Positions 40,725 to 49,118 of a stretch of DNA of 64,000 bases are shown here, in pieces. Under the pieces are notes generated by a model that ran no database searches, had not been told where the DNA came from, and saw only the letters and a list, made by a program, of their open reading frames with translations. A program made the translations under genes and the position numbers. The DNA is taken from assembly GCF_037911585.1 (NCBI RefSeq), contig NZ_JBAJNS010000001.1, positions 5,677,001 through 5,741,000 of the forward strand, read 5' to 3'. The first letter of the stretch is position 1. Each line of letters starts with the position of its first letter. The stretch comes from Streptomyces sp. GSL17-111. Its GTDB lineage: Bacteria; Actinomycetota; Actinomycetes; Streptomycetales; Streptomycetaceae.

Positions 40725-42548
40725 TCAGCCGGCGGCGGCCGACGGTTCGGAACCGGTATGGGCGCTGCTCGTCACGGCGTACAGACGGGTCAGGCACGGC
40801 AGCTCGTAGCGCACCGCGTGCGCGGTGACCTCGGCGTCGGGAACGCTGAGGACCCCCGCGTCGATGAGCGCCTCCAGCCGTCTGCGCAGCGGCTCCGCCT
40901 CGCACCGCAGCGCGGCACTGGCCTGGTGCAGCGTGAAGACGGGACCGGACAGCGCGCCGAGGCGGCGCAGCAGCGCACCGTTGGCCTCCGACAGGTCGCG
41001 CCAGCTCTCGGCCACCCGGCGCCGCACGTCCACGTCGCCGGCGGCCAGTTCGTCCAGCAGGGCTCCCGGGGCGCTCAGCCGGGCGGCGAACTCGCGCAGC
41101 GGCAGGTGCCGCAGCACCGCGAGCTTCAGCCCGGCGGCGCGGACCGCCAGCGGCTGCAGTCCGGCCGTGGCCAGGATGGTGTCGGCGGCCGCCGGGTCCC
41201 CGCACACCCGGGCCGGGCCGATGAGGCGGCCGAGGAGTTCCAGCGCCTCGCCCCGGGTGAAGGGCGGCACGTCGAGGCGGTACGCGCCGGCCAGTCCGGC
41301 CAGCCGGGAGCGCGCGGTCACCAGGACGGCGCTCTCACCGCCGTCCGGCACCAGGGGCCGCACCGCGCCCTCGTCTGCCGCGTCGTCGAGCACCAGCAGG
41401 ACGCGGTGCTGGGCGAGCCACTCGCGCCAGCGGGCGGCGGCCTCCTCGGGGTGCCCGGGGCGGGGTTCGGGGAGCCCGGCCAACCGCAGCGCCTCGGCGA
41501 GCACGTCCTTGGCCGGCCGCCCGGCGCCGTCGTCCCCGCGCATCCGCACCAGGAGCCTGCCGTCGGGGAAGCGCCGGTGAAGCCGGTGGGCCCCGTGCAC
41601 GGCGAGCGCCGTCTTGCCGACGCCGACCGGTCCGGTCAGCGCGGCCAGCCGGCACCAGCCGCCGGCCAGGACGTCCGTCAGCTCCTCGACCAGCCGCCCG
41701 CGACCGGTGAAGTCCGGCAGGTCCGCGGGGAGCAGGCACCGGGCGGTGCGCTGCGGCCGCGCGCCGGCCGGGGCGCAGCGGCCGGACAGCATGGACCGGT
41801 ACAGCGCGGACAGCGGCGGGCTCGGCTCCAGGCCGAGCTCGGCGGCGAGCCGCTGCCGCAGCCCGTCGTAGACGGCGAGCGCCTCCGTCTGGCGGCCGGT
41901 GGCGTACAACGCGTTCATCTGGGCGGCGATCAACCGCTCGCGCAGGGGGTGGGTTTCGGCCAGTTCGGCCGTGACGTCGGCGACGTCCCCGGCGTTCCCC
42001 AGGCCCAGCTCCGCCTCGGCCCAGTCCTCGTGCACCTGCACCCGGCGCGACTCCAGGCGTTCGGCCTCGGCGGCGACGGCCGGTGAACCGCCCAGTTCCG
42101 CCAGGGGCGGGCCCTGCCACAGGTCCAGGGCCCGGCGCAGCAGCCGTGCGGCGGCGGCCGGGGCCCCCTGGCCCGCCGCGCTCCTCCCGGCCCGGGCCAG
42201 CTCGTGGAAGCGCAGCACGTCCACCTCGTCCGGAGCGAGCCGCAGGTGGTATCCGCCGGCCTGGTGGGTCAGCCGGTCCCCCGCGCCCGCGTCGGCCAGG
42301 ATCCCCCGCAGGGTGGACACGTAGACCTGCAGGTTCTTCCGGGCGGTGCGGGGTGGGGCGTCCTCCCACACCGCCTCGGTGAGCGTGCTGACGGGGACGG
42401 CGCGGTTGGGGCGGCACAGCAGCATGGCCAGAACCAGGCGCTGCTTGAGCGGGCCGAGGGATAAGGACGTGCCGCCGCAGTGGGCGGTCAGCGGTCCGAG
42501 GACGGTGAACCGCAAGGTCACCGGGGGTCGGGCGGGCGGAGCTTCCAT
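40725..42548 (-). CDS. SARP regulator with NB-ARC ATPase domain (AfsR/SARP family)
   Basis: A 607-residue pathway regulator. An OmpR-type winged helix (about 10-95: FTVLGPLTAH, LKQRLVLAMLLCRPNRAV) is followed by the BTAD domain (about 100-245), an NB-ARC ATPase with P-loop GPVGVGKTALAV near 303 and LLVLDDAAD near 385, and a short C-terminal winged-helix region. It lacks the TPR tail of full AfsR. SARPs bind direct repeats upstream of biosynthetic genes. It stands 49 bases before the radical SAM gene in the same orientation and is divergent from the lanthipeptide precursor, so it may activate both. The ATG at 42548 is preceded by AAGGGGGAA. Confidence 0.92.
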   Translation of the reverse strand: MEAPPARPPVTLRFTVLGPLTAHCGGTSLSLGPLKQRLVLAMLLCRPNRAVPVSTLTEAVWEDAPPRTARKNLQVYVSTLRGILADAGAGDRLTHQAGGYHLRLAPDEVDVLRFHELARAGRSAAGQGAPAAAARLLRRALDLWQGPPLAELGGSPAVAAEAERLESRRVQVHEDWAEAELGLGNAGDVADVTAELAETHPLRERLIAAQMNALYATGRQTEALAVYDGLRQRLAAELGLEPSPPLSALYRSMLSGRCAPAGARPQRTARCLLPADLPDFTGRGRLVEELTDVLAGGWCRLAALTGPVGVGKTALAVHGAHRLHRRFPDGRLLVRMRGDDGAGRPAKDVLAEALRLAGLPEPRPGHPEEAAARWREWLAQHRVLLVLDDAADEGAVRPLVPDGGESAVLVTARSRLAGLAGAYRLDVPPFTRGEALELLGRLIGPARVCGDPAAADTILATAGLQPLAVRAAGLKLAVLRHLPLREFAARLSAPGALLDELAAGDVDVRRRVAESWRDLSEANGALLRRLGALSGPVFTLHQASAALRCEAEPLRRRLEALIDAGVLSVPDAEVTAHAVRYELPCLTRLYAVTSSAHTGSEPSAAAG

Positions 42549-42725
42549 GAGCGTTCCCCCTTGGGCGGGACCGGGGTCCCTGCCGGCAACAACGAGACGG
42601 TGCCAGTCATTCATTTCAGCTGATGCCTGGAGGAGCGTAGGTCACCGACCGGTCGAGCGCCAGGCACCGCGCACGACCGGAGCCCGGCACCTTCTCCGGC
42701 CGTTCCCCGCGCGGACCTGGCCGGG

Positions 42726-42758
42726 ATACCGAGGCCATACCGATGCCAAGCCGTCGCC
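42726..42758 (+). promoter_or_regulatory. Tandem 11-bp repeats, probable SARP binding site
   Basis: ATACCGAGGCC (42726-42736) and ATACCGATGCC (42737-42747) are adjacent and match at 10 of 11 positions; a third unit AAGCCGTCGCC (42748-42758) matches at 7 of 11. SARP proteins bind direct repeats spaced by one helical turn (11 bp), usually just upstream of or overlapping the -35 region. The array lies 80 bases before the lanthipeptide precursor and faces the divergent SARP gene. Repeats are seen; binding is inferred. Confidence 0.65.
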
Positions 42759-42763
42759 GAACA

Positions 42764-42784
42764 GGCTCGACCTAACGTCGAGCC
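42764..42784. promoter_or_regulatory. Perfect inverted repeat upstream of the lanthipeptide precursor
   Basis: GGCTCGAC (42764-42771) and GTCGAGCC (42777-42784) flank CTAAC. The repeat sits between the 11-bp array and the precursor ATG. It could be a second operator or a 5'-leader hairpin. The TCGAGC core resembles sites reported for some SARPs, but the symmetry is more like that of a dimeric repressor. Confidence 0.5.
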
Positions 42785-42838
42785 ACAGGCGGAAACCCGC
42801 AGGTGACCGCCATCCCCGAGCGGATGAGGAGACCGGCC

Positions 42839-42994
42839 ATGTCGGAGATCAACGAGCCCACCCCCGAAGAGACCCCGGGCGTCGAGAGCGAGGAGGCCGA
42901 GGTCGAGGCCCACTCCGTCAGGGAGCTCCAGGACCTGTCGGCCGACGCGCCCGACGACGCGCTGATCAGCACCGTCAGCCTCGGGGACTGCTGA
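42839..42994 (+). CDS. Class III lanthipeptide precursor
   Basis: A 51-residue acidic peptide. The leader is rich in Glu/Pro and contains a helical VRELQDLSAD segment comparable to the recognition helix of class III leaders. The C-terminal core ends in ISTVSLGDC, which holds Ser-x2-Ser-x3-Cys, the labionin-forming motif also found in labyrinthopeptins. Only one such ring is possible, and the Cys is the last residue. The ATG at 42839 has GAGGAGA upstream; an earlier in-frame ATG has no such site. The LanKC synthetase gene follows 148 bases downstream. The leader-core boundary cannot be fixed by reading alone. Confidence 0.85.
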   Translation: MSEINEPTPEETPGVESEEAEVEAHSVRELQDLSADAPDDALISTVSLGDC

Positions 42995-43025
42995 CACTGG
43001 GTCGCGCCCGCTGACCCGGGTACGG

Positions 43026-43067
43026 GGTGGTGTGCCGCACCGGCGCCCGAGGCCGCGGCACACCACC
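43026..43067 (+). terminator. Hairpin between lanthipeptide precursor and LanKC
   Basis: A perfect 13-bp stem (GGTGGTGTGCCGC with its complement) closes a 16-base loop, 31 bases after the precursor stop. In lanthipeptide operons a partial terminator here lets the cell make more precursor than synthetase; that is the likely purpose. Confidence 0.6.
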
Positions 43068-43142
43068 GTCCCCCTGTCCAGGGCCCCCGAGGGCCGGCCG
43101 CACGGCGACGAACCACGACGACGAACGAGGTGGCGGAACGTC

Positions 43143-45764
43143 ATGAAGAAGAACCCCTTCGCGTACGTCGTCGCGGACCAGGAGTTCTACGCGCCCCTGG
43201 AGAGCAGCACCGAGCCGGGCGTGCCCCTGCGGCCCCGAGCGGTGCCCGACGGGTGGGAGGGCACCGCGTCAGGCCCCTGGACGGTGTGGCGGCGCGCCGG
43301 GGGCCACGGCGCCGAGGACGGGTGGAAGGTCCACGTCTCCGCCCGCCCCGACCGGCTCGTCCCCGTCCTCGACGCCGTGGCCCGCGTGTGCTTCGCCCAC
43401 GCGGTGCACTTCAAGCACCTGTCGGGCCGCGCCTTCCACCACTGGACGCACGCCAAGCAGGCCTCCCGCGTCCAGAACGGCAAGTTCGTCGCCGCCTACC
43501 CGCCCGACGCGCCCTCGGCCCGGCGGCTCATGGAGCACCTGAGCGCGGAACTGGAGGGCGAGGAGGGGCCGTACATCCTCACCGACCGCCGGTTCGGCAC
43601 CTCACGGACGGTCCACTACCGCTACGGGGCCTTCGTCCCCCGCCGCCGCGTCCGGCCCGACGGCACCACGCGGTACCTGGTCCGTGACGGACACGGCGCC
43701 CTCGTCGAGGACCGCCGCACCCTCGGATTCACGCTCCCGGACGGCCTGACCGACCCCTTCCGTCCGGCCGCCCCGCGCCGCCCGGCCCGAACGCGACGGC
43801 CCGAGGAGAGCGCTCGCACGGGCGAGCCGCCCACCTTCGGCGGGTTCGCCTTCGAGGAGGCCATCCGGTTCAGCAACGCGGGCGGCACCTACCGGGGTCG
43901 GGAAGTGGCCACCGGGCAGCCGGTGTTCCTCAAGGAGGCCCGCGCCCACTGCGGCGTGGCCACCGACGGGACCACGGCGCCCGAGGCGCTGGACGCCGAG
44001 TGGGAGACCCTGTGCCGTCTCCACCGCGCCGCCCCCGGACTGGCCCCCCGGCCCATCCGGCGGTTCCGGGTCTGGGAACACGACTTCCTGGTCACGGAGC
44101 TCATCGAGGGCCGTCCCCTGTCCCACTGGATGTCCGCCACGAGCCCCCTCCTGCACGTCACCGCCACCCGCGCGGACATCCTCGCCTACTACGAACGCTG
44201 CGAACGGATCATCGCGGCGATCGAACAGGCATTGACGGACCTGCACGCCGCCGGATACCTCTTCGTGGACGTCAGCCCGGGCAACGTCCTGATCGACCGT
44301 GACGACCACGTCCGGCTGGTCGACTTCGAGGCGGCACGGCCCCTCGGCGCGGCCTTCACCCCGCTGGGAACCCCCGGCTACAGCCCGCCCCCCGCCCTGC
44401 GCGGCGACGACCCGGCCGTGTACGACACCTACGGCCTCTGCGCGCTGACCCACCTGCTCCTCGGCCCCCTGCAGCAGGTCGCCCGGCGCAATCCCGACGC
44501 CCTGACCCACCAGCACGCGGAACTGACGCAGCGGGCGCCCGTCCCCCGAACACTGTGGGACCGCGTCACCCGCTACCACCGTCCGGAGGGCCGATCGCCC
44601 CTGCCCGGCCCCGAGGAGGTCGCCGCCGACCCCCTCACCCACCTGACCGCCCTGCGCGACGGCATCGGTGACGCGCTGCTCGCCATGGCCGACCCCGGAC
44701 ACCCGGGACGGGTCTTCCCCACCATCATGGAGGGGTACCAGACCAACACCCTGTGCGTCGCCTACGGCACGGCGGGCGTCGTCCACGCGCTGAGCCACGC
44801 GGGCAGGACCCTGCCCGAGGGCGTCCTGCACCGGCTGCGCGAGGACGCGCTCGGCGCCGCCGACGCACTCGCCCCCGGGCTCTACGTCGGCACGGCCGGC
44901 ATCGCCCGGGTCCTGGCCGACCACGGGATGCTCACCGAGGCGACCGACCTGCTGGCCGCCGCCGACCGGCACCCGCTCACCGCCGACTGCGCCACCCTGT
45001 ACGGCGGTTCGGCCGGCCTCGCGCTGGCCCACCTGGCGCTGTACGGCCACACCCGCGACCCCCACCACGTCGACCGGGCCCTCGCGCTCGTCCACGCCCT
45101 GCCGCCCGACGACGGGGGGCTGGCCGAACGGCTCGGACCCGACGACGCCACCGGGCTGCTGCACGGCCGCTGCGGCGTCGCCCTGCTGCTCCAGCAACTC
45201 GCCGCCGTCACCGGCGACACCGCGCACCTCACCCGAGGCGTCCGGCTGCTGCACGCCGAGCTCGACCGGGCCACCGACCCGGGCGCCCCCGACCTGACCT
45301 TCCCCATCTCGGCGGCCGACAGCCGCGTCGTGGCCTACCTGTTCTCCGGCTCCGCCGGCCTCGCTCACACCCTCGACCGCTACCTGGGCCTGGTGGACGA
45401 CGAGCGCCTCACCGACGCGCTGCCCAGGCTGCTCGCGCCCCTGCACCTGCTGACCACGGTCATGCCCGGTCTCTACCAGGGCCTGTCCGGCTACGGCCTC
45501 GTCCTGGCCGACCACGCCCGCGTCACCGGCGATCCGGTGTCCCGCGCCGCCGCCGTGCGGGCGGCCCGCGGACTGTTCAAGTACGCCATACCGCATGAAA
45601 CCGGCGTCCGGATCCTGGGCGACCAGTCACTGCGCTACAGCGCCGACCTGTACAGCGGTTCCGCCGGCGTGCTGCTGTTCCTTTCCCAACTGCTCGCCCC
45701 GCGGCCCGACGCCCTCCTCACCGTCGACGCCCTGGCCGCCACCTCCGCGCTCACGCCGGCCTGA
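43143..45764 (+). CDS. Class III lanthionine synthetase (LanKC)
   Basis: An 873-residue trifunctional enzyme. The N-terminal lyase domain (about 1-215) eliminates phosphate; the kinase domain (about 240-510) has the catalytic segment FVDVSPGNVLID near 375 and DFE instead of DFG near 393, a known feature of LanKC kinases; the LanC-like cyclase domain (about 530-870) has repeated GxxG segments such as LYGGSAGLALAHLAL and LYQGLSGYGLVLADH. The zinc-binding Cys-His pattern of class I/II/IV cyclases is not seen, which places it in class III. It phosphorylates Ser, makes dehydroalanine and closes the (labionin) ring on the precursor just upstream. Confidence 0.93.
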   Translation: MKKNPFAYVVADQEFYAPLESSTEPGVPLRPRAVPDGWEGTASGPWTVWRRAGGHGAEDGWKVHVSARPDRLVPVLDAVARVCFAHAVHFKHLSGRAFHHWTHAKQASRVQNGKFVAAYPPDAPSARRLMEHLSAELEGEEGPYILTDRRFGTSRTVHYRYGAFVPRRRVRPDGTTRYLVRDGHGALVEDRRTLGFTLPDGLTDPFRPAAPRRPARTRRPEESARTGEPPTFGGFAFEEAIRFSNAGGTYRGREVATGQPVFLKEARAHCGVATDGTTAPEALDAEWETLCRLHRAAPGLAPRPIRRFRVWEHDFLVTELIEGRPLSHWMSATSPLLHVTATRADILAYYERCERIIAAIEQALTDLHAAGYLFVDVSPGNVLIDRDDHVRLVDFEAARPLGAAFTPLGTPGYSPPPALRGDDPAVYDTYGLCALTHLLLGPLQQVARRNPDALTHQHAELTQRAPVPRTLWDRVTRYHRPEGRSPLPGPEEVAADPLTHLTALRDGIGDALLAMADPGHPGRVFPTIMEGYQTNTLCVAYGTAGVVHALSHAGRTLPEGVLHRLREDALGAADALAPGLYVGTAGIARVLADHGMLTEATDLLAAADRHPLTADCATLYGGSAGLALAHLALYGHTRDPHHVDRALALVHALPPDDGGLAERLGPDDATGLLHGRCGVALLLQQLAAVTGDTAHLTRGVRLLHAELDRATDPGAPDLTFPISAADSRVVAYLFSGSAGLAHTLDRYLGLVDDERLTDALPRLLAPLHLLTTVMPGLYQGLSGYGLVLADHARVTGDPVSRAAAVRAARGLFKYAIPHETGVRILGDQSLRYSADLYSGSAGVLLFLSQLLAPRPDALLTVDALAATSALTPA

Positions 45765-45782
45765 GCACCCCGGAGGACGACC

Positions 45783-47051
45783 GTGCGACACGATCTCACC
45801 CTGTACTGGTGGGGGCAGACCACCTCCGCCTTCGGCTCGTTCTTCACCGCCATCGCCTTCCCCCTCATCGCCGTCGTCCAGCTGGACGCCACGGCCGCCG
45901 AGGCCGGGCTTCTCAGCGCGGCGGGCATGCTGCCCGTGCTCCTGCTCGGGCTGCCCCTGGGCGCCCTCGCCGACCGCGTCACCCGCCCCCGCAGAACGCT
46001 CGTGGCGCTCGACGCCGCCTCCGCCCTCGCCGTGGGCACCGTCGCCCTGGGGCTGGCCGCCGGCTCCGTCACCCTCGTCTGGCTCGCCTGCCTCAGCGCC
46101 GTGCGGGCCACTTTGGGCAGCATGGCCGGGGCCCTCTACTTCGTGCACCTGCGCGAGCTGGTCAGCAAGGACGGCGTCGGACCGGCGCGGGCCCGCCTGC
46201 AGGCCGGGCAGTTCGGCGCGTCGCTCGTCGGCCGCTCGCTGGCCGGACCGGCCGTGGCCCTCTTCGGCGGGGCGACGGCGCTGGCCGTCGACGCCGCCAG
46301 CTACCTCCTCAGCGCCGCCGCGCTCCTGGCCATGCGCACCCCCGACCGCTCCTCGGCCGGCCGGAGGAAGCCCGGCGACCGCTCCCGGGGGTCGACGGCC
46401 GGGCTGCGGTTCTTCTTCGGCCACACCTACCACCGCTCGCTCCTCACCTTCCTGCTCTCCTCCGCCGTCTGCCTCTCCGGTGTCACCGCGCTCACCGGCA
46501 TCTTCCTGCTGCGCGACGTGGGGCTGCCCGACTCCGCCTACGGCCTGGTGTTCGCCCTGTCGGGGGTCACGGGGATGGCCGGATCCTTCGTCGCCGGCCG
46601 CGTGCTGCGCCCCGACAGCGACGCCCGCCGGGTGACCGCCCTCAGCTTCGCCCTGGCCGCCTGCTGCGCCCTCCTGCTCCCCATGGCCGTCGGCCCCCTT
46701 CCCCTGGCGGCCTCCATCGCCGCACTCGGCATCTCGCTGCCCGTCTTCTTCGGAGCGATCGCCAACGTCGGCCTGGGCTCGGTGCTCACCGCCGACGTGC
46801 CCGAGGCCGAACTCGGGCGCGCCATGGCGGCCGTACAGGTCTTCGTCGCGGGGGCCAACGTCCTGGGCGCTCTGGCCGGCGGTCTGCTGGGGCAGTGGAT
46901 CGGCGTCCACGCGGCCTTGTGGGCCCTGAACCTCCTCCGGCTGGGGGCCGTCGCCGTCGCCATTCCCCCGGCCGTCCGGGCCGCGCGGCGGATGCGCTCC
47001 GCCCGGCCTCCCGAGGCACCGGAGACCGCGGCGGCCACTCCCGCGGGCTGA
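45783..47051 (+). CDS. MFS transporter, probable lanthipeptide exporter
   Basis: A 422-residue membrane protein with about 12 helices. The first is WWGQTTSAFGSFFTAIAFPL and the cytoplasmic loop motif GALADRVTRPR lies near residue 65, as in the enterobactin-exporter-like/MFS_3 group. The GTG start has GGAGGA ten bases upstream and lies 18 bases after lanKC, so it belongs to the same operon. Class III lanthipeptide clusters more often use ABC exporters, so an MFS protein here is slightly unusual; export of the product or self-protection is inferred from position. Confidence 0.88.
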   Translation: MRHDLTLYWWGQTTSAFGSFFTAIAFPLIAVVQLDATAAEAGLLSAAGMLPVLLLGLPLGALADRVTRPRRTLVALDAASALAVGTVALGLAAGSVTLVWLACLSAVRATLGSMAGALYFVHLRELVSKDGVGPARARLQAGQFGASLVGRSLAGPAVALFGGATALAVDAASYLLSAAALLAMRTPDRSSAGRRKPGDRSRGSTAGLRFFFGHTYHRSLLTFLLSSAVCLSGVTALTGIFLLRDVGLPDSAYGLVFALSGVTGMAGSFVAGRVLRPDSDARRVTALSFALAACCALLLPMAVGPLPLAASIAALGISLPVFFGAIANVGLGSVLTADVPEAELGRAMAAVQVFVAGANVLGALAGGLLGQWIGVHAALWALNLLRLGAVAVAIPPAVRAARRMRSARPPEAPETAAATPAG

Positions 47052-47310
47052 GCCGACCGCGCTCCCGAGACAGCGGGGCGGCACGTCACCGCTCATGGCG
47101 CCCGGAAAGGTCACCTGCGTGGCCGAAACCCGACGGGTCCGCCCCACCGCGCCGTCGACGCCCTCGCCAGCCGCCGGACCGGCCGATACCCTCGCCTCGT
47201 CCGACACGACACCTTTCGCCCGGCGGCCGTGCCGTGACACCGACCTCCCCCTGGCCTCCGGACCGCACCCCCCGACACGGCGCCCGGTCCCGCACCGAGA
47301 GGAGCATGCC

Positions 47311-47844
47311 GTGCTCGTCGCTCGGCAGGACAGACGGATGTGGCGACGAGCCGGCCGGATCGCGGACGCACTCACCCTTCCCGCCCCGTTCGACGCCGCA
47401 CGGTTCCTCGGGTACCTGGCCGAACGGCGCGGCCGGCCCCTGACCATCCTGCCCGTCGAACTGCCGCACACGGGCCCGTGCGGACTGCTCGTCACCACGG
47501 ACCGCGCCGACTACATCATGTACACCCGGCACACCACCGCCCTGCACCGCGAGCACATCCTGCTCCACGAGGCCGCCCACCTGCTCCTCGGACACGACCG
47601 GGCCTCCGTCCACGACACGCCGCTGCCCCGCACCCTGATCAGCCACCTGTCCCCGCACCTCGTACGCCGCGTCCTGGGGCGCACCGCCTACCCCGAACCG
47701 TTCGAACGCGAGGCCGAACTGCTGGCCTCCCTCGTGCGCCACCGTGCGCTGCGCAACGACGCCGCACTACCGCCCCCCGCGTCCGGGGGGTGCGCCGCGG
47801 CGCCGCTGGTGGGCGCCGTCGCCGGACCGCAGCACGGCGGCTGA
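47311..47844 (+). CDS. ImmA/IrrE-type metallopeptidase-like protein
   Basis: A 177-residue protein with the zinc motif HEAAH in HILLHEAAHLLLGH near residue 92, in the ImmA/IrrE style. The N-terminal part begins RRAGRIADALTLPAPFDAARFLGYLAERRGRP (residues 12 onward; key element LPAPFD..RF). I chose GTG at 47311 because GAGAGGAG precedes it; the open frame extends 216 bases further left through low-quality sequence. It is followed 12 bases later by an MAB_1171c-like membrane protein; this pair is a recurring actinobacterial module. ImmA/IrrE enzymes usually cleave regulators, but no adjacent XRE repressor is present here. Confidence 0.82.
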   Translation: MLVARQDRRMWRRAGRIADALTLPAPFDAARFLGYLAERRGRPLTILPVELPHTGPCGLLVTTDRADYIMYTRHTTALHREHILLHEAAHLLLGHDRASVHDTPLPRTLISHLSPHLVRRVLGRTAYPEPFEREAELLASLVRHRALRNDAALPPPASGGCAAAPLVGAVAGPQHGG

Positions 47845-47856
47845 GCGGCCGACCGG

Positions 47857-49107
47857 GTGACCAACGCCCTGGCCTACCTGCCCACGGCCCTCGCCCTCGC
47901 GGTGGGCGCGTACGAGTTCCGGCGGTACCGGACGTCCCCCTCGCCCGCCGCCGCACGGGCCCTGTGCCTCTTCGCCCTCGCCATGGGCGCGGCCACGGCG
48001 CTGCTCGCACCGCCCACGCGGATGGCACTCGCCCAGCTCCCCGAGCCCTGGTCCCGGCCCGGCGTCCTCGGCTATCTCGCGGGCCGCGAACTGGAGATGG
48101 TGGCACTCTTCTTCCTGGTCCGCACCGTGTTCGAGCTGAAACTCCCCGGCCCGACCCCCTCCTGGACCCGGCACCGCACCCACCGCTGGCACCTCCGCCT
48201 GACAGCGGCCGCGCTGGTCCTGTGCACGCTCACCTTCCTCCTCGGCCGGGCGCGGTCCACGGGGGAGCAGGTGAGCGCCCAGGGCTCCGGACGGATCGCG
48301 GTGGCCGCGTTCGACACCGTCTTCACGCTGTACAGCCTGTGGTGCCTGTGCGTCTTCGTGCTCGTCGTCCACCGCCACGCACGCGGCCTGGGGCCGGGAG
48401 CGCTGCGTACCGGACTGCGCCTGATCCTCGCCGGTGGCCTGGTCGGGCTGCTGTGGGCCGGATGGGGCTTCACCTCGGTCGCCGGCATGCTCGCCCGAGG
48501 ACAGCAGAGCGCCGGTCAGGACCCGGTGGCCGTCTGGCTCAGCAGCACCTGCCTGCTGCTCGGCGGCCTCGGCGCCACAGCCGCCAGCTGGCGGCCGCTG
48601 ACCGCGCGCCCGGCCCGGTGGCTGCGTGCCTACCAGGATCACCTGATGCTCCGTCCGCTGTGGTCGGCGCTGCGGACCGTGCTGCCGGAGAGCGCCGTCC
48701 TCGCGGGTCCCGGACGGGGCGTGATGTTCGCCCGCTACCGCCGGGTCATCGAGATCAGGGACGGCTACCTGGCGCTGCGCCCGTACCTCCACCCCCGGAC
48801 GGCCCGCTGGACCGCCGAGGCGCTCGACCGCCACCCCGTGCCCGCACCACGCCGGGCGGCCGCCGTCGAGGCCGCCGCCATCGCCGTCGCCCTCGAATGC
48901 GCCGGGGCCCGACGGTGCGGACGCGGCACCGACACGCCGACCGAGGAGGTCATCGGCGCTCCGCCCGCGCAGCGGACGGACGTCGTGCGCGACTCCCTCG
49001 ACGCGGAGGCCGCGTGGCTCGCCCGGGTGGCCAGGGAACTGGCCTGCTCCCCGGCCGTGGCCTACGCCCGTGCCCGTGCCGGCCGGTACGTCGCCGAGGG
49101 CAGGTGA
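47857..49107 (+). CDS. MAB_1171c-like integral membrane protein
   Basis: A 416-residue protein with about seven N-terminal helices (residues 5-240) and a cytoplasmic C-terminal half. Typical family stretches are FALAMGAATALLAPP, WLRAYQDHLMLRPLWSAL near 255 and VIEIRDGYLALRPYL near 290. The family is annotated as a putative transporter and usually sits next to an ImmA/IrrE-like peptidase, as here, so the two probably form a membrane sensor/protease unit. Whether it belongs to the lanthipeptide locus or only adjoins it is open. Confidence 0.83.
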   Translation: MTNALAYLPTALALAVGAYEFRRYRTSPSPAAARALCLFALAMGAATALLAPPTRMALAQLPEPWSRPGVLGYLAGRELEMVALFFLVRTVFELKLPGPTPSWTRHRTHRWHLRLTAAALVLCTLTFLLGRARSTGEQVSAQGSGRIAVAAFDTVFTLYSLWCLCVFVLVVHRHARGLGPGALRTGLRLILAGGLVGLLWAGWGFTSVAGMLARGQQSAGQDPVAVWLSSTCLLLGGLGATAASWRPLTARPARWLRAYQDHLMLRPLWSALRTVLPESAVLAGPGRGVMFARYRRVIEIRDGYLALRPYLHPRTARWTAEALDRHPVPAPRRAAAVEAAAIAVALECAGARRCGRGTDTPTEEVIGAPPAQRTDVVRDSLDAEAAWLARVARELACSPAVAYARARAGRYVAEGR

Positions 49108-49118
49108 CCGACGGCACG

